A stretch of 64,000 nt of DNA from Cellvibrionaceae bacterium 1162T.S.0a.05. GTDB taxonomy: Bacteria; Pseudomonadota; Gammaproteobacteria; Pseudomonadales; Cellvibrionaceae. Positions 17,326 to 26,229 of the stretch are shown in pieces; position 1 is the stretch's first letter; every line of letters begins with the position of its first letter. Below the pieces are notes generated by a model. It was not told where the DNA came from. It made no database searches and saw only the letters and a program-made list of their open reading frames with translations. The translations under genes and the position numbers were made by a program. The stretch covers positions 2,074,392 to 2,138,391 of the forward strand of contig LANB01000001.1 of the NCBI GenBank assembly GCA_000964245.1, written 5' to 3'.

Positions 17326-19497
17326 TTAATGGGGCCCGTTGGTTGACGAAGGGCTGGACCAGAATGCGGCATACACATCTCCTTCTACGATGTGGTAAAC
17401 CGCTTCATCGTGCAGAACACTGCGGCTGATGGCGTACCAGTAGTTCTCGCGATTGTTGTCCGGTCGCATCGCGCCTACCGAAATCAAGTCGGCGGACGCG
17501 CTGGCAAGCCCATTGATTTCAAACAGTTGCAAACTGGTTTGAGGGTTGTACTCGACCGTAGAATAAAAATTGACGGGCAAAGTAAAACGCAGTTGGTCAG
17601 TGCTGGATTGCAGAAATGTGATCGCGTGATGATCGTAAGCCGCTTCCGAATACGACGGGGATTCATCGAAAAGAACGGAGCGAACTTCTGTTGGGTTGCC
17701 GGGGTCACTGACATCGAAGAGGCTGATCTTGACGTGATCCTGAAAATTGCCACCTTCTTGCCCAAGGCCCAGAAGGTAGTTCTCTCCTACAGGATGCAAA
17801 TAAGTTGAAAAGCCGGGGATTTCCAATTCCCCTGCAATAAAAGGGTCAGCCTGATTACTGAGGTCGATCACATAGAGTGGATCAATGCGCTCGAAGGTGA
17901 CAATAAAGGCGCGATCTTCATAAAAACGCACCGCATAAATATCTTCATTGGGTTTGCCAATCGTTTGCGGTCTTTCACTGTTTGGCAGGGCGGCCACTTC
18001 AAGCATTTGATCTGTAGTGGGGGAATCTTCGAGCACAGTGAGACGGTGTTTGGGTCTCCAATCATTACTTTGCTCACGCCACGAGGTGACCACGCGTAAG
18101 GTATTGTTGAATTCTTGCATGCGAAAGGCTGCGCTAGCCCAACCGATTTGACCGGGCACCGTGCCGGTGGAGCGGTAGCTAATATCACCGTTGTTGAGAG
18201 CGAATTTATGAATCACTGTGCTGCCTTCAGTTGGCCACCACCCCGACTGCCATTCCGAGGCGCCGATGTAGAGGTTATTTTGGGAGACGTAAAACCCCTG
18301 GGTGTTTGCATTCAGGCAACGCGTTGAAAGAATTTCCTTACTCTCGAGATCTATGGCAACCAGGCTGGCGATACCGGCAAAGCCGTGGTTGTTGTCAATG
18401 TCTACTGGCAGTAAACAGTCTTCTGCATCCATGAGCGGTTGCGGTTCAGATCCGTTAATACTAATGCTGGGCATAAGCTGCTTAAGTTCAGCACTGGCAA
18501 TAATATCTTCGTTATTTTCCCGCACGCTATTGTCCGAGGCGAAATACTGGAGACCGGGAATGTAGGGCGAGTGATAGGTGGAGAGATACAAAACGTTGTC
18601 AATTTTACGGCTGCTTTGTAAGAATCCATCAATACGAACATTCCAATCCAAAACAGGTTCTTCAATATTGTCGAGATTATAGTGGGCGAGCTCAATAATA
18701 TTTTCTTGCGGCGCGAAACATAAAGAGGCTGACGTGGCGATCACGTCGATGGTGGGCTCAATGGAATTGGCGTAACTCCAACTGCGTCTTAAGGTCACCA
18801 GCCCGCTGCTTGCACTTTCTTCATTGCTGACGAGATACAGCTCGGACGCACTACCCATGTCATTATTTTGATCCAGTTCTATTTCACTAATCAGTTGCGC
18901 CTGGGCATTGTCAGGCTCGGTTTGTAATATGCGCACGCTGGCGCGCTGGGTAGTTTCACCCCAACGCCAGTAAGGGTTAGTCGACGTGAATAGATAGCTG
19001 CCATCATATTTTACAAAGTCTGCTTCATCGACACCCTGCTCAACCGTATTGGTTGACGAAAATCCGCCATTGTCAGACGCTGCTGAGGATTGATCGCTTT
19101 CGGCACTGTTTGCCGCGCCGCCAGTAAAGCTGCGATTATCATTGCCCCCAAGGTTGATTCGAATACCGTTTTTAATATGAAGGCTCAAACTTGCTTCGTC
19201 TGCCGGTTCGAGTCGTTGCGTTTCGATTGGCGACGTTTTTAACGACGAGTAGTTGTTTGGCGATATGCGAGTCAGGGGTGTGTTGGGCGTGTCGGAACCA
19301 CCACAAGCTGTTATTAGCCCGCTCACTAAAATACCGCAGGTCAAAATCAGGAAGGGCCGCTTGCGTCCTGGTTTTGTTTTTTGCTCTGGTTTTGAAAGAT
19401 CAATCTTTGATAGGTGAACATTATTCACGGCATTATTTTCTGGGGGTGTTTGTAAGCCGTGCCTGGCGGTGCCGGCAAACAAGTGATTGAGTCGCAT
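17326..19497 (-). CDS. Beta-propeller domain lipoprotein (PF09826-type)
   Basis: A 723-residue protein. Residues 1-47 form an unusually long hydrophilic N-region, followed by a hydrophobic helix ending in the lipobox LITAC with Cys65, so it should be a lipoprotein. The signature EQGVDEADFVKYDGSYLF belongs to the secreted beta-propeller family found in bacteria and archaea, of unknown function; repeated blade-like strands fill the rest. The start at 19497 (ATG) is chosen for its AGGGAG ribosome binding site, 32 codons downstream of the longest frame. A strong terminator follows its stop. Confidence 0.82.
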   Translation of the reverse strand: MRLNHLFAGTARHGLQTPPENNAVNNVHLSKIDLSKPEQKTKPGRKRPFLILTCGILVSGLITACGGSDTPNTPLTRISPNNYSSLKTSPIETQRLEPADEASLSLHIKNGIRINLGGNDNRSFTGGAANSAESDQSSAASDNGGFSSTNTVEQGVDEADFVKYDGSYLFTSTNPYWRWGETTQRASVRILQTEPDNAQAQLISEIELDQNNDMGSASELYLVSNEESASSGLVTLRRSWSYANSIEPTIDVIATSASLCFAPQENIIELAHYNLDNIEEPVLDWNVRIDGFLQSSRKIDNVLYLSTYHSPYIPGLQYFASDNSVRENNEDIIASAELKQLMPSISINGSEPQPLMDAEDCLLPVDIDNNHGFAGIASLVAIDLESKEILSTRCLNANTQGFYVSQNNLYIGASEWQSGWWPTEGSTVIHKFALNNGDISYRSTGTVPGQIGWASAAFRMQEFNNTLRVVTSWREQSNDWRPKHRLTVLEDSPTTDQMLEVAALPNSERPQTIGKPNEDIYAVRFYEDRAFIVTFERIDPLYVIDLSNQADPFIAGELEIPGFSTYLHPVGENYLLGLGQEGGNFQDHVKISLFDVSDPGNPTEVRSVLFDESPSYSEAAYDHHAITFLQSSTDQLRFTLPVNFYSTVEYNPQTSLQLFEINGLASASADLISVGAMRPDNNRENYWYAISRSVLHDEAVYHIVEGDVYAAFWSSPSSTNGPH

Positions 19498-19710
19498 ACT
19501 TATTCTCCCTGACTGTCGAGTGTAGTGTCGGTGAATCATTGCAGCCAATACTAACGGCATTCCTCTGCGAGAGTTGTTAAGATCGGTAAGCAAAATGTAA
19601 TGATTTGTTAAACTGCTGCAGGGCTCACGTTTGTGCGCGGTAAGATAACTGGAAATCGATGACTCTTTTGGTCACGTTCTTTTCTGTCACATATTTTGAA
19701 GTCGCTTCCT

Positions 19711-20625
19711 ATGCCTTTAACCCGGTTTTTTTACGTTTTGCTTGTCCTCGTGTGTTGCAGCGCCAGGGTGCTCGCAGAGGCGGATACGTGTGCGGATGAT
19801 CGCACAAGTTGTCAGGCAATCGGCGCCTGGGACGTCAGTGTGTCGATGGGCCTTGGAGCAAGGAGCAACCCCTTGGTGGGCGGCGATGAGCAGCTGATTT
19901 TGCTGGTGCCGCAAATTTCCTGGTATGGAGAAAAGTTTTTTCTACAAAACTTCGAGGTTGGCTACACCTTTGTCGACCAGTCGAGGCATATGCTCAATGC
20001 GGTAGCCGGGCTGAGTTTCGATCACATTTATTTTGACGATATCGGCTTGGGTAACTTTAGCTTGAATACCGGAAGCGGTTTGAGCGAAAACGGGGCGTTT
20101 AGCGGTGCCCAGGATCAAACCCCCGAGTTTATTGACAATGGCTTATCTGAGGAACGTGAAGGGCAGGCCATTGATATCAATGATGTATCGCAAAGAAAAA
20201 TAGCCCTGTTGGGCGGCCTGGATTACAGCTACTTTAGCGGCCCGCTGCAGTTTAATCTGCAGGCGTTGAATGATTTGAGCGGGGTGCATAAAGGTGAAGA
20301 GTTTCGCCTCTCCTCCAGCTATGTATTAGCAGGCGCGGACAGTCGCACAAGTCTGACTCTGGGGCTCGCATGGCAAAGTGAAGCGCTGTTGGATTATTAC
20401 TATGGCCTCGATGAAAATGAAATCACTGAGGGCAGTCCAGCTTACCAAATGGAGAGTGGTCTCACGTCATTTGTGAAAATGACTTACGAAAGACGTCTCA
20501 GTAAAAAATGGACCTTACTTACTACGGTGCAATACCGAAAACTTCCTTCCTCGTTATCGTCCAGTCCGATTGTGGATTCCACAGGGGTCAGCACTGTTTT
20601 TATAGGAGGAAGTTATCATTTTTAG
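19711..20625 (+). CDS. MipA/OmpV family outer membrane protein
   Basis: A 304-residue protein with a signal peptide (cleavage near VLA, about 23), early GAWDVSVSMGLGARSNPLVGG strands and a terminal GGSYHF that fits an outer membrane barrel. MipA/OmpV proteins include the MltA-interacting scaffold protein and surface proteins induced by envelope stress. Start ATG 19711 is preferred over a TTG 15 bases upstream. It heads a cluster with DUF3019 and an RstAB-like two-component pair, an arrangement known in other marine gammaproteobacteria. Confidence 0.85.
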   Translation: MPLTRFFYVLLVLVCCSARVLAEADTCADDRTSCQAIGAWDVSVSMGLGARSNPLVGGDEQLILLVPQISWYGEKFFLQNFEVGYTFVDQSRHMLNAVAGLSFDHIYFDDIGLGNFSLNTGSGLSENGAFSGAQDQTPEFIDNGLSEEREGQAIDINDVSQRKIALLGGLDYSYFSGPLQFNLQALNDLSGVHKGEEFRLSSSYVLAGADSRTSLTLGLAWQSEALLDYYYGLDENEITEGSPAYQMESGLTSFVKMTYERRLSKKWTLLTTVQYRKLPSSLSSSPIVDSTGVSTVFIGGSYHF

Positions 20626-21037
20626 TCGCAAAAATGTTCACACTTTCTCTTTCGCATGCGTTGGGTTGCTTGTTGCACTGTTGGGTTTTTCTGCGATAGC
20701 GTCTGCGGATGCGCCGAATATTGAGTTTTCAATTAAGCCCCGGCTTTGCGTTTTATCGGAGGGGCAAGAGTTCTGTGAAGATCAATTGGAAATCAGTTGG
20801 ACTTCGAGGGAGCCGCGCTCACTGTGTTTATTTCAAAGTGATAAAAAGTTGCCCTTGCGTTGTTGGGAAAACGAAACCTCGGGAAATCATAGTTTTGCCC
20901 TGGCCATAGCAAACAACGTGCAATTTGATTTGCGGGAAATTCAGGAGGATATTTTACTTGTGAGCCAGGAATTTGAAGTGGTACAAAGTACGGATAATTT
21001 CAGGCGTCGACGCCGCAACCCCTGGAGCTTTTTCTAA
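20618..21037 (+). CDS. DUF3019 exported protein, likely with a non-canonical start
   Basis: A 139-residue DUF3019 protein: mature part about 110 residues with three or four conserved Cys (RLCVL, EFCED, SLCLF, LRCWE), function unknown. The only standard start in frame is TTG 20666, which has no ribosome binding site and leaves a signal peptide without positive charge. The frame is open upstream and reads FSRKNVHTFSFACVGLL before the hydrophobic stretch, a classic signal peptide. An AGGAGG lies at 20604-20609, 8 bases before ATT 20618 (5 before ATC 20615). An ATT or ATC start is therefore inferred. The stop overlaps the regulator start by one base. Confidence 0.7.
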   Translation: MFSRKNVHTFSFACVGLLVALLGFSAIASADAPNIEFSIKPRLCVLSEGQEFCEDQLEISWTSREPRSLCLFQSDKKLPLRCWENETSGNHSFALAIANNVQFDLREIQEDILLVSQEFEVVQSTDNFRRRRRNPWSFF

Positions 21038-21726
21038 TGAGTGTTGTCCTTCTAGCGGAAGACGATACGCGCCTTGCCGCGCTGGTAAAAGATTATCTGG
21101 GCAACCACGGTCATACGGTGGTTGTAGAGGAAGGTGGGACATCTGTTGTCCGCAAGGTCAAAGACCTGAAGCCGGATATTGTTATTCTCGATATTATGTT
21201 ACCGGGGAAAGACGGTTTGAGTATTTGTAAGGAGCTGCGACCACTATACCCCGGCCCAATACTGATGTTAACCGCGCGAAATGCCGATATGGATCAAGTG
21301 CTCGGTCTCGAATTTGGTGCGGATGATTATGTGATTAAACCGGCAGAACCGAGAGTGCTACTCGCACGAATTCGCGCCTTGTTACGTCGCTATAACTACG
21401 TCGAAGATGAAAAAGAAGATGTGATTAGTTACGGTAACTTACGCATTGAGGTGGGGGCACGAAAAGCCCTTGTTGCAGACCGGGAAGTCAATTTGTCGAG
21501 TCATGAATTTGATTTGTTGTTTGCCCTGGCACGTCAAGCGGGTAAAGTACTGAGTCGTGAATTTCTATTTACGACTGTCTATGATAGGCCTTACGACGGT
21601 CTGGATCGCACAATTGACGTACGTGTCTCGCAGTTGCGCAAAAAGCTTGGTGATAACGCGAGCCAGGCCGAAAAAATAAAAACCATTTGGGGTAAAGGTT
21701 ATTTGTTTGTTGCCGAAGCCTGGTAG
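21037..21726 (+). CDS. OmpR-family response regulator, RstA-like
   Basis: A 229-residue protein with a receiver domain (about 1-115: acidic pair EDD, phosphoacceptor Asp in VILDIMLPGKDG at about 53, LTARN, and Lys in DDYVIKPAEP) and a C-terminal winged-helix OmpR domain (about 130-228, SSHEFDLLFALARQAGKVLSR). The LPGKDGLSICKELR and PRVLLARIRALLR blocks resemble RstA closely. The start overlaps the DUF3019 stop (TAATG). The cognate kinase follows after 49 bases. Likely target genes are the adjacent mipA-DUF3019 pair, by analogy. Confidence 0.9.
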   Translation: MSVVLLAEDDTRLAALVKDYLGNHGHTVVVEEGGTSVVRKVKDLKPDIVILDIMLPGKDGLSICKELRPLYPGPILMLTARNADMDQVLGLEFGADDYVIKPAEPRVLLARIRALLRRYNYVEDEKEDVISYGNLRIEVGARKALVADREVNLSSHEFDLLFALARQAGKVLSREFLFTTVYDRPYDGLDRTIDVRVSQLRKKLGDNASQAEKIKTIWGKGYLFVAEAW

Positions 21727-21775
21727 GGTTTGAATAGCTCGACGTTAATCTGCTCATTGGATTGAAATTTGGAAA

Positions 21776-23053
21776 ATGGTATCAATGAAGCGCGCATTTA
21801 TTTCCCTGTATATCGTGATTGTGTTCGCCATTTTATTGGTGGGCTGGGGTATGGATAAACTCTGGGAAAAATATCAACTGGATGCGGGAGTCAAGCCTTA
21901 TGAGCATGCTCTTTTATATTTGTTGGAGAATCATATACAGAATCTGTCTGACGCAGATCTTGAGAAGGAGCTGGCTCACATAGAGCAGACCTTTTCACTG
22001 TCATTGGATTTTTACCATTTCGACGAACTGGCACAAACTGACCTGGGTGAAAAGATTCTTGAAGGACAAGTTGTTTTCGTACGTGATAAAGATAACAACG
22101 AAATACTCTATAAGAAACTCAATTCGCAAGATCGCGTACTTGCACTCAAACAGCAAATTACTGAAGGCCAGAACGCGGGGCTGTATTTTGTTTTTCTAAT
22201 TCTGTTCTATCTTATTCTCGCATTGGTGATCTATTTTTGGGTTTGGCCGCTTTCGCGGGATTTGGGTCGTTTGCAAAAGCAAACCCAATTGGTGGGCAAG
22301 GACGGTGCCGTTGCCCAACTGCAATTACGGCGTGGATCGCATGTGCAGGCTTTGGCGGATTCGTTCAATGCAATGTCTGCACGAATCCGGGAGTTGTTGG
22401 CTTCCCGTAAGGAAATGACCTACGCCGTCTCTCATGAATTGCGCACACCCTTAGCGCGTATGAAATTTGCCCTGGAAATGGCAAAGGAAGAGCCGGATGG
22501 TGAAAAAGTTAAAAGGCAAATTGAAAGCGTTCGCGAGGACGTGAATGCGTTGGACCGTTTTGTCAGTGAGCTGCTGACCTACGCCAGCTTTGATCAACAC
22601 TATCAAGAGTTGGAAACCAGTGAAGGCGATTTTTATGCATTCTGTCTTGCGATCGTGGAAGCCTTGCCACATGCAAAAGCCGAGGTGAAGGTGCTTAAGC
22701 TCAGTGACCCGCTGCGAGTCGAGTGTGATTGGCAATTAATGGAGCGCGTCGTGAGCAACCTTGTGCTCAATGCTCAACGTTTTGCTCAGTCCTGCATTGA
22801 AATCCGCCTTGAGCGTAGTGAACAGGAGTTCGTGCTGATTTGTGAAGACGATGGGCCGGGTATCGCTGAAGAACACAGGGAAAAGGTTTTTCAGAGTTTT
22901 GTTAGGCTCGCGAATAAAAAAGAAGAAAATAGTCAGGGTTATGGTTTGGGCCTGGCGATTGTGAAACGCATTGTGCAATGGCATCGCGGTCATATCCACA
23001 TCGAAAAGGGGAAAGCAGGCGGGGCGCGCTTTGTAATGTGTTTGCCACAGTAA
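21776..23053 (+). CDS. Sensor histidine kinase, RstB-like
   Basis: A 425-residue inner-membrane kinase with a transmembrane helix at about 5-24, a periplasmic sensor of about 115 residues, a second helix at about 139-159, HAMP (about 160-212), a HisKA domain with SHELRTPLARMKFALEMA (phosphorylated His about 222), and a HATPase domain with an N box (NLVLNAQRFA), DDGPGI and a GYGLGLAI G2 box. It pairs with the RstA-like regulator immediately upstream. A second in-frame ATG nine bases downstream is possible. The signal sensed is unknown. Confidence 0.9.
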   Translation: MVSMKRAFISLYIVIVFAILLVGWGMDKLWEKYQLDAGVKPYEHALLYLLENHIQNLSDADLEKELAHIEQTFSLSLDFYHFDELAQTDLGEKILEGQVVFVRDKDNNEILYKKLNSQDRVLALKQQITEGQNAGLYFVFLILFYLILALVIYFWVWPLSRDLGRLQKQTQLVGKDGAVAQLQLRRGSHVQALADSFNAMSARIRELLASRKEMTYAVSHELRTPLARMKFALEMAKEEPDGEKVKRQIESVREDVNALDRFVSELLTYASFDQHYQELETSEGDFYAFCLAIVEALPHAKAEVKVLKLSDPLRVECDWQLMERVVSNLVLNAQRFAQSCIEIRLERSEQEFVLICEDDGPGIAEEHREKVFQSFVRLANKKEENSQGYGLGLAIVKRIVQWHRGHIHIEKGKAGGARFVMCLPQ

Positions 23054-23100
23054 TCAGATTGGCTTGAAAGGAATTGACATGGTGTCAGAACAAGAAAGGC

Positions 23101-23123
23101 AGCGGTGTTAGAGTCTCACCGCT
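23101..23123. terminator. Possible shared hairpin between convergent genes
   Basis: AGCGGTG (23101-23107) and CACCGCT (23117-23123) form a 7-base stem between the kinase gene and the convergent DUF3313-like gene. No T run follows on either strand, so termination is uncertain. Confidence 0.3.
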
Positions 23124-23135
23124 ACCTGAATTGAG

Positions 23136-23807
23136 TTAACTATTACCAATAGGGCTGTTGGCCGAAAGTACCATCATATCGTCATTGAATTTTTCGAGGA
23201 TATGCTCAAAAGTGCGTACCCAGGCACGAAAGTGATTGCCGCGAATATTTTTTGATTTACGACGCAAGGCGACTTTGATGCTGTCTTCGATCAAGCCGGC
23301 GACAATACCGCCTTTTGAATCCATAATAGTGACCTGGTAGTCGAGAAAGCCAACCACTTCAAATGTTTCTTCACCCACGGTGGCCATGGACGAGTCGCGG
23401 TAGACCAGGGGCTCCAGTCGCAGCAAATTGACGGAAATAAGTAACACATCTTCGCCGCCGTTTTCGGTCAACACCAGTCTGCCTTCATCTTTCTCAAACT
23501 CATTCGCCGCTAATTCAGCAAAACGTGTTGCGAGAGCGGGCATATCTTCCTCAGCGAAACCTTCCCAGTTTTTTCGAAGCTTTTTACTTTTTCCGGTTTC
23601 GACAACAAGTTCATCGTACTTGAGGGGTAAAACGATGACTTTATTAAACTGATTGTAGTTAGTGTGTTTCTCGACGATAAAACGGTCAAAGCTACCGTTG
23701 TTCCACATCACGAAAGTGCTCTCAACCGTCTCCTGAGCCTGGCTACTTGCAGCCACAGCGATGCTGGAGGCTGCCAGCAAGCTCAATAATAGATTGCGTA
23801 TTTTCAT
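23136..23807 (-). CDS. DUF3313-like exported protein
   Basis: A 223-residue protein with a clear signal peptide (MKIRNLLLSLLAASSIAVAA, cleavage near SSQA). The mature part contains FNKVIVLPLKYDEL, AELAANEFEKDEGRLVL and a late ALRRKSKNIRGNHFRAWVRTFEHILEKF; the layout fits DUF3313-type periplasmic proteins, but the assignment is tentative. The start is ATG 23807 with AAGGTGGGA upstream, not the GTG 12 bases earlier. Its promoter region holds an octanucleotide repeat that could vary in length. Confidence 0.65.
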   Translation of the reverse strand: MKIRNLLLSLLAASSIAVAASSQAQETVESTFVMWNNGSFDRFIVEKHTNYNQFNKVIVLPLKYDELVVETGKSKKLRKNWEGFAEEDMPALATRFAELAANEFEKDEGRLVLTENGGEDVLLISVNLLRLEPLVYRDSSMATVGEETFEVVGFLDYQVTIMDSKGGIVAGLIEDSIKVALRRKSKNIRGNHFRAWVRTFEHILEKFNDDMMVLSANSPIGNS

Positions 23808-23902
23808 AAGTCGTCCCACCTTGAAAATGAGTTGCTCAATTTATAATTTTAGAATAATCGTAAGTCACTTATAAGCGCATTTAAGCTTTCTTAATGTCTC
23901 TT

Positions 23903-23963
23903 AATTGTGTAATTGTGTAATTGTGTAATTGTGTAATTGTGTAATTGTGTAATTGTGTAATTG
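23903..23963. repeat. Octanucleotide tandem repeat (AATTGTGT)n
   Basis: Seven perfect copies of AATTGTGT plus five bases of an eighth, starting 96 bases upstream of the DUF3313-like start codon and in its likely promoter region. Perfect short tandem arrays like this can change copy number by slippage. Confidence 0.95.
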
Positions 23964-24002
23964 CCGATTATGCGGCTGCACCTAAACTTAAGTGCACTCA
24001 CT

Positions 24003-24029
24003 TTGACTGAAGATTGAATCTTCAGTCAA
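24003..24029 (-). terminator. Perfect hairpin downstream of pip
   Basis: TTGACTGAAGATT (24003-24015) and its exact complement (24017-24029) are separated by one base, 17 bases after the pip stop. There is no T run, so this is a 3'-end hairpin or a factor-binding palindrome rather than a proven terminator. Confidence 0.45.
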
Positions 24030-24045
24030 TCATGCAGGCACGGAT

Positions 24046-25017
24046 TCAACCGCGCTGGTCACCTTCACCTGAAAGCATGTTCGCAATATCATTGGTGGCG
24101 TGTACCAGTGCATCGACGATGCCCGGTTCCTGCGCGCTGTGGCCGGCATCACGTATGATTTGCAGGGTTGAGTTTGGCCAGGCGTCGTGCAAGGCCAAAG
24201 CGCCATCCAATGGACACACCATATCATAACGACCGTGAACGATTATTCCTGGTATGTCTGCCAGTTTGGACGCGTCGCGCAGCAATTGGTTCTGTTCAAG
24301 AAAGGAGTTATTCATAAAATAATGCGCTTCAATGCGCGAGATGGATAGGGCGCGATGCGGCTCACTGAAGCTATCCACGACCTGAACACTGGGTCGAAGC
24401 GTCGAGCAGCGGCCTTCCCAGGTTGACCAGGCTTTGGCTGCCGCCATCTTGGCCAATTCATTTTCGCCTGTGAGGCGTTGGTAGTAGGCGGAGAGTAAAT
24501 TGCCGCGCTCTTCCTCTGGAATCGGCGCGATAAAATCCTTCCAGTAATCAGGAAAAATGCGGCTTGCACCGTTTTGGTAGAACCATTGAATGTCCTCATC
24601 GCGGCACAGAAAGATGCCCCGTAAGATTAACGCAAGGACTTTATCGGGGTAGGTTTGTGCGTAAAGTAAGCTCAGCGTTGAGCCCCAGGAGCCACCGAAG
24701 AGAACCCATTGGTCGATGTTCAAGTGCTCGCGAATGGCTTCGATATCAGCAACGAGGTGTTGCGAAGTGTTGTCTGTGAGCTCAGCATGCGGGGTTGAGC
24801 GTCCGGCACCACGCTGGTCAAACAATATGATGCGATATTTTTCCGGGTCAAAAAAGCGCCGGTCATAGCGCCCACAGCCGCCACCGGGACCACCGTGGAC
24901 AAATATTACGGGAATGCCATCCGGGCTCCCACTTTCATCTATGTACAGTGTATGTCGATCATCAACGGCCAGGTTGTGGCGTGTATAAGGTTTAATATCC
25001 GGGTAAAGCGGCTGCAT
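24046..25017 (-). CDS. pip: Prolyl aminopeptidase
   Basis: A 323-residue alpha/beta hydrolase of the S33 type. It shows the oxyanion segment HGGPGGGCG (about 40-48), the nucleophile elbow GGSWGS with catalytic Ser (about 113), and late Asp and His residues (GRYDMVCPLDGA; DAGHSAQEPG) completing the triad. It releases N-terminal proline from peptides in the cytoplasm. Length and motif spacing match the classic iminopeptidase group. It appears monocistronic. Confidence 0.92.
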   Translation of the reverse strand: MQPLYPDIKPYTRHNLAVDDRHTLYIDESGSPDGIPVIFVHGGPGGGCGRYDRRFFDPEKYRIILFDQRGAGRSTPHAELTDNTSQHLVADIEAIREHLNIDQWVLFGGSWGSTLSLLYAQTYPDKVLALILRGIFLCRDEDIQWFYQNGASRIFPDYWKDFIAPIPEEERGNLLSAYYQRLTGENELAKMAAAKAWSTWEGRCSTLRPSVQVVDSFSEPHRALSISRIEAHYFMNNSFLEQNQLLRDASKLADIPGIIVHGRYDMVCPLDGALALHDAWPNSTLQIIRDAGHSAQEPGIVDALVHATNDIANMLSGEGDQRG

Positions 25018-25144
25018 ATGACTCCCTTAGACTTCCTTTTTGTTTCGCCCGCAGGCATTAAACACTACTGACACAATGCTGTCAGTAGGCTGACATTAGA
25101 CTGCACTCGTTGTTTCAACATTACCTCATCACAAGGAGCTGACA

Positions 25145-25483
25145 ATGAGTACGCAAATCGTTTCAATTTACACCTTCGACCTCAAATCGGCAGCGAATGA
25201 ACAAGATTTTATTCGCGCCAGTGCCAAACTGGATGAACTTTTACTTGCGGTGAAAGGCTTTCACTACCGTTCGTTGACGCGCATCACGGAGGGCCAGTGG
25301 CAGGATATCGTCTTCTGGGATAGTGAAGAAGACCTGAAAAGAGCCGATGCCATGGATAGCGAGCCCACATTTAACGAATTCATCAGTTTTATCGAAGGCG
25401 CAAGTATCAAGAACCGTAAAGCCTCGCTCTATTCTAGCGTTTATCCAGGTATGGAGAGCCCGGCTTTATCCCAAAGTGCATGA
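25145..25483 (+). CDS. Dimeric alpha/beta-barrel-like hypothetical protein
   Basis: A 112-residue soluble protein. The strand-helix-strand pattern, the VKGFHYRSLTRI strand and the DIVFWDSEEDLKRADAM segment resemble ABM/dimeric alpha-beta barrel proteins, which include quinol monooxygenases and many of unknown role. An AAGGAG ribosome binding site precedes ATG 25145. It is divergent from pip and upstream of the GFA gene, with no clear functional tie. Confidence 0.6.
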   Translation: MSTQIVSIYTFDLKSAANEQDFIRASAKLDELLLAVKGFHYRSLTRITEGQWQDIVFWDSEEDLKRADAMDSEPTFNEFISFIEGASIKNRKASLYSSVYPGMESPALSQSA

Positions 25484-25700
25484 TCTTACTTATTTATAGT
25501 CGATTTTTGCGGCCAGCGACCTTCGTTTGCACCAGGAATTCGTCCAATGCACAGGCGGCACACGGAAGTGCCGCCATTTGTGCCCACAAATGCGAGCCTT
25601 TTTTAAAACCAGCAGCTTCGCAAGTTTTATAAAGGCGACATTCAAATTCATCAGGAAGAGGAATTTGAATAGTAGGTAAAAAGCAACTAAAGGAGAGCCC

Positions 25701-26132
25701 ATGGATAAGCTCATTACAATGAAAGGCCAATGCCTCTGCGGCGCAGTCAGCATTCAATGCGAAAATATCAAACCCGAGTTGGTTCCCTGTCACTGTTCGC
25801 GGTGTCGCAAGTGGTCTGGTGGCCCATTTATGGGGCTTGAAAGTACGCCAGCGTCGAAAATAAAAATTGAAGGCGAGGGGGATCTCACACTATACGATTC
25901 TTCCGAGTGGGCTCAGCGCGCATTTTGTAAGCATTGCGGCACGCATTTGTTTTATCGCCTTAAAAACGCACACCACTACAGTTTTACGGCCGGTTTTTTT
26001 GATATTGACGAATCAATAACCATGACGACACAAATCTTTATCGAGGAGAAACCGGGATATTACGAATTTGCCAATAAAACCCGTACCATGACAGGTCAGG
26101 AAGTGTTTGATGCTTATGCCACAGAACAATAG
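25701..26132 (+). CDS. GFA family zinc-binding protein
   Basis: A 143-residue protein with the GFA/Mss4-like fold pattern: an N-terminal C-x-C-G (CLCGAV, about 11-14), CHCSRCRKWSG in the middle (about 31-41) and FCKHCGTHLFY (about 76-86), the cysteines that bind two zinc ions. Family members are related to glutathione-dependent formaldehyde-activating enzyme and centromere protein V; most have unknown substrates. AGGAGA precedes the ATG. It is followed by a VOC family gene. Confidence 0.85.
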   Translation: MDKLITMKGQCLCGAVSIQCENIKPELVPCHCSRCRKWSGGPFMGLESTPASKIKIEGEGDLTLYDSSEWAQRAFCKHCGTHLFYRLKNAHHYSFTAGFFDIDESITMTTQIFIEEKPGYYEFANKTRTMTGQEVFDAYATEQ

Positions 26133-26229
26133 AGTGAACTGTACGCTATATGTGATGAGCTTATGCCTGTTAATCACGTTAAGCCTGACAGCAAAAGCGG
26201 CGACGCTAAAAAAAAAGGAAAAAACCAGT

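Noticed and set aside
20634-20699. ATG at 20634 as the start of DUF3019
   Set aside because: It is out of frame with the DUF3019 coding sequence and reaches a stop within about 20 codons.
26107-26229. Signal peptide on the VOC protein at 26230
   Set aside because: The hydrophobic stretch exists in the longer frame, but the region just before ATG 26230 reads as a ribosome binding site, and exported VOC proteins of this type are unusual. Kept as an alternative only.
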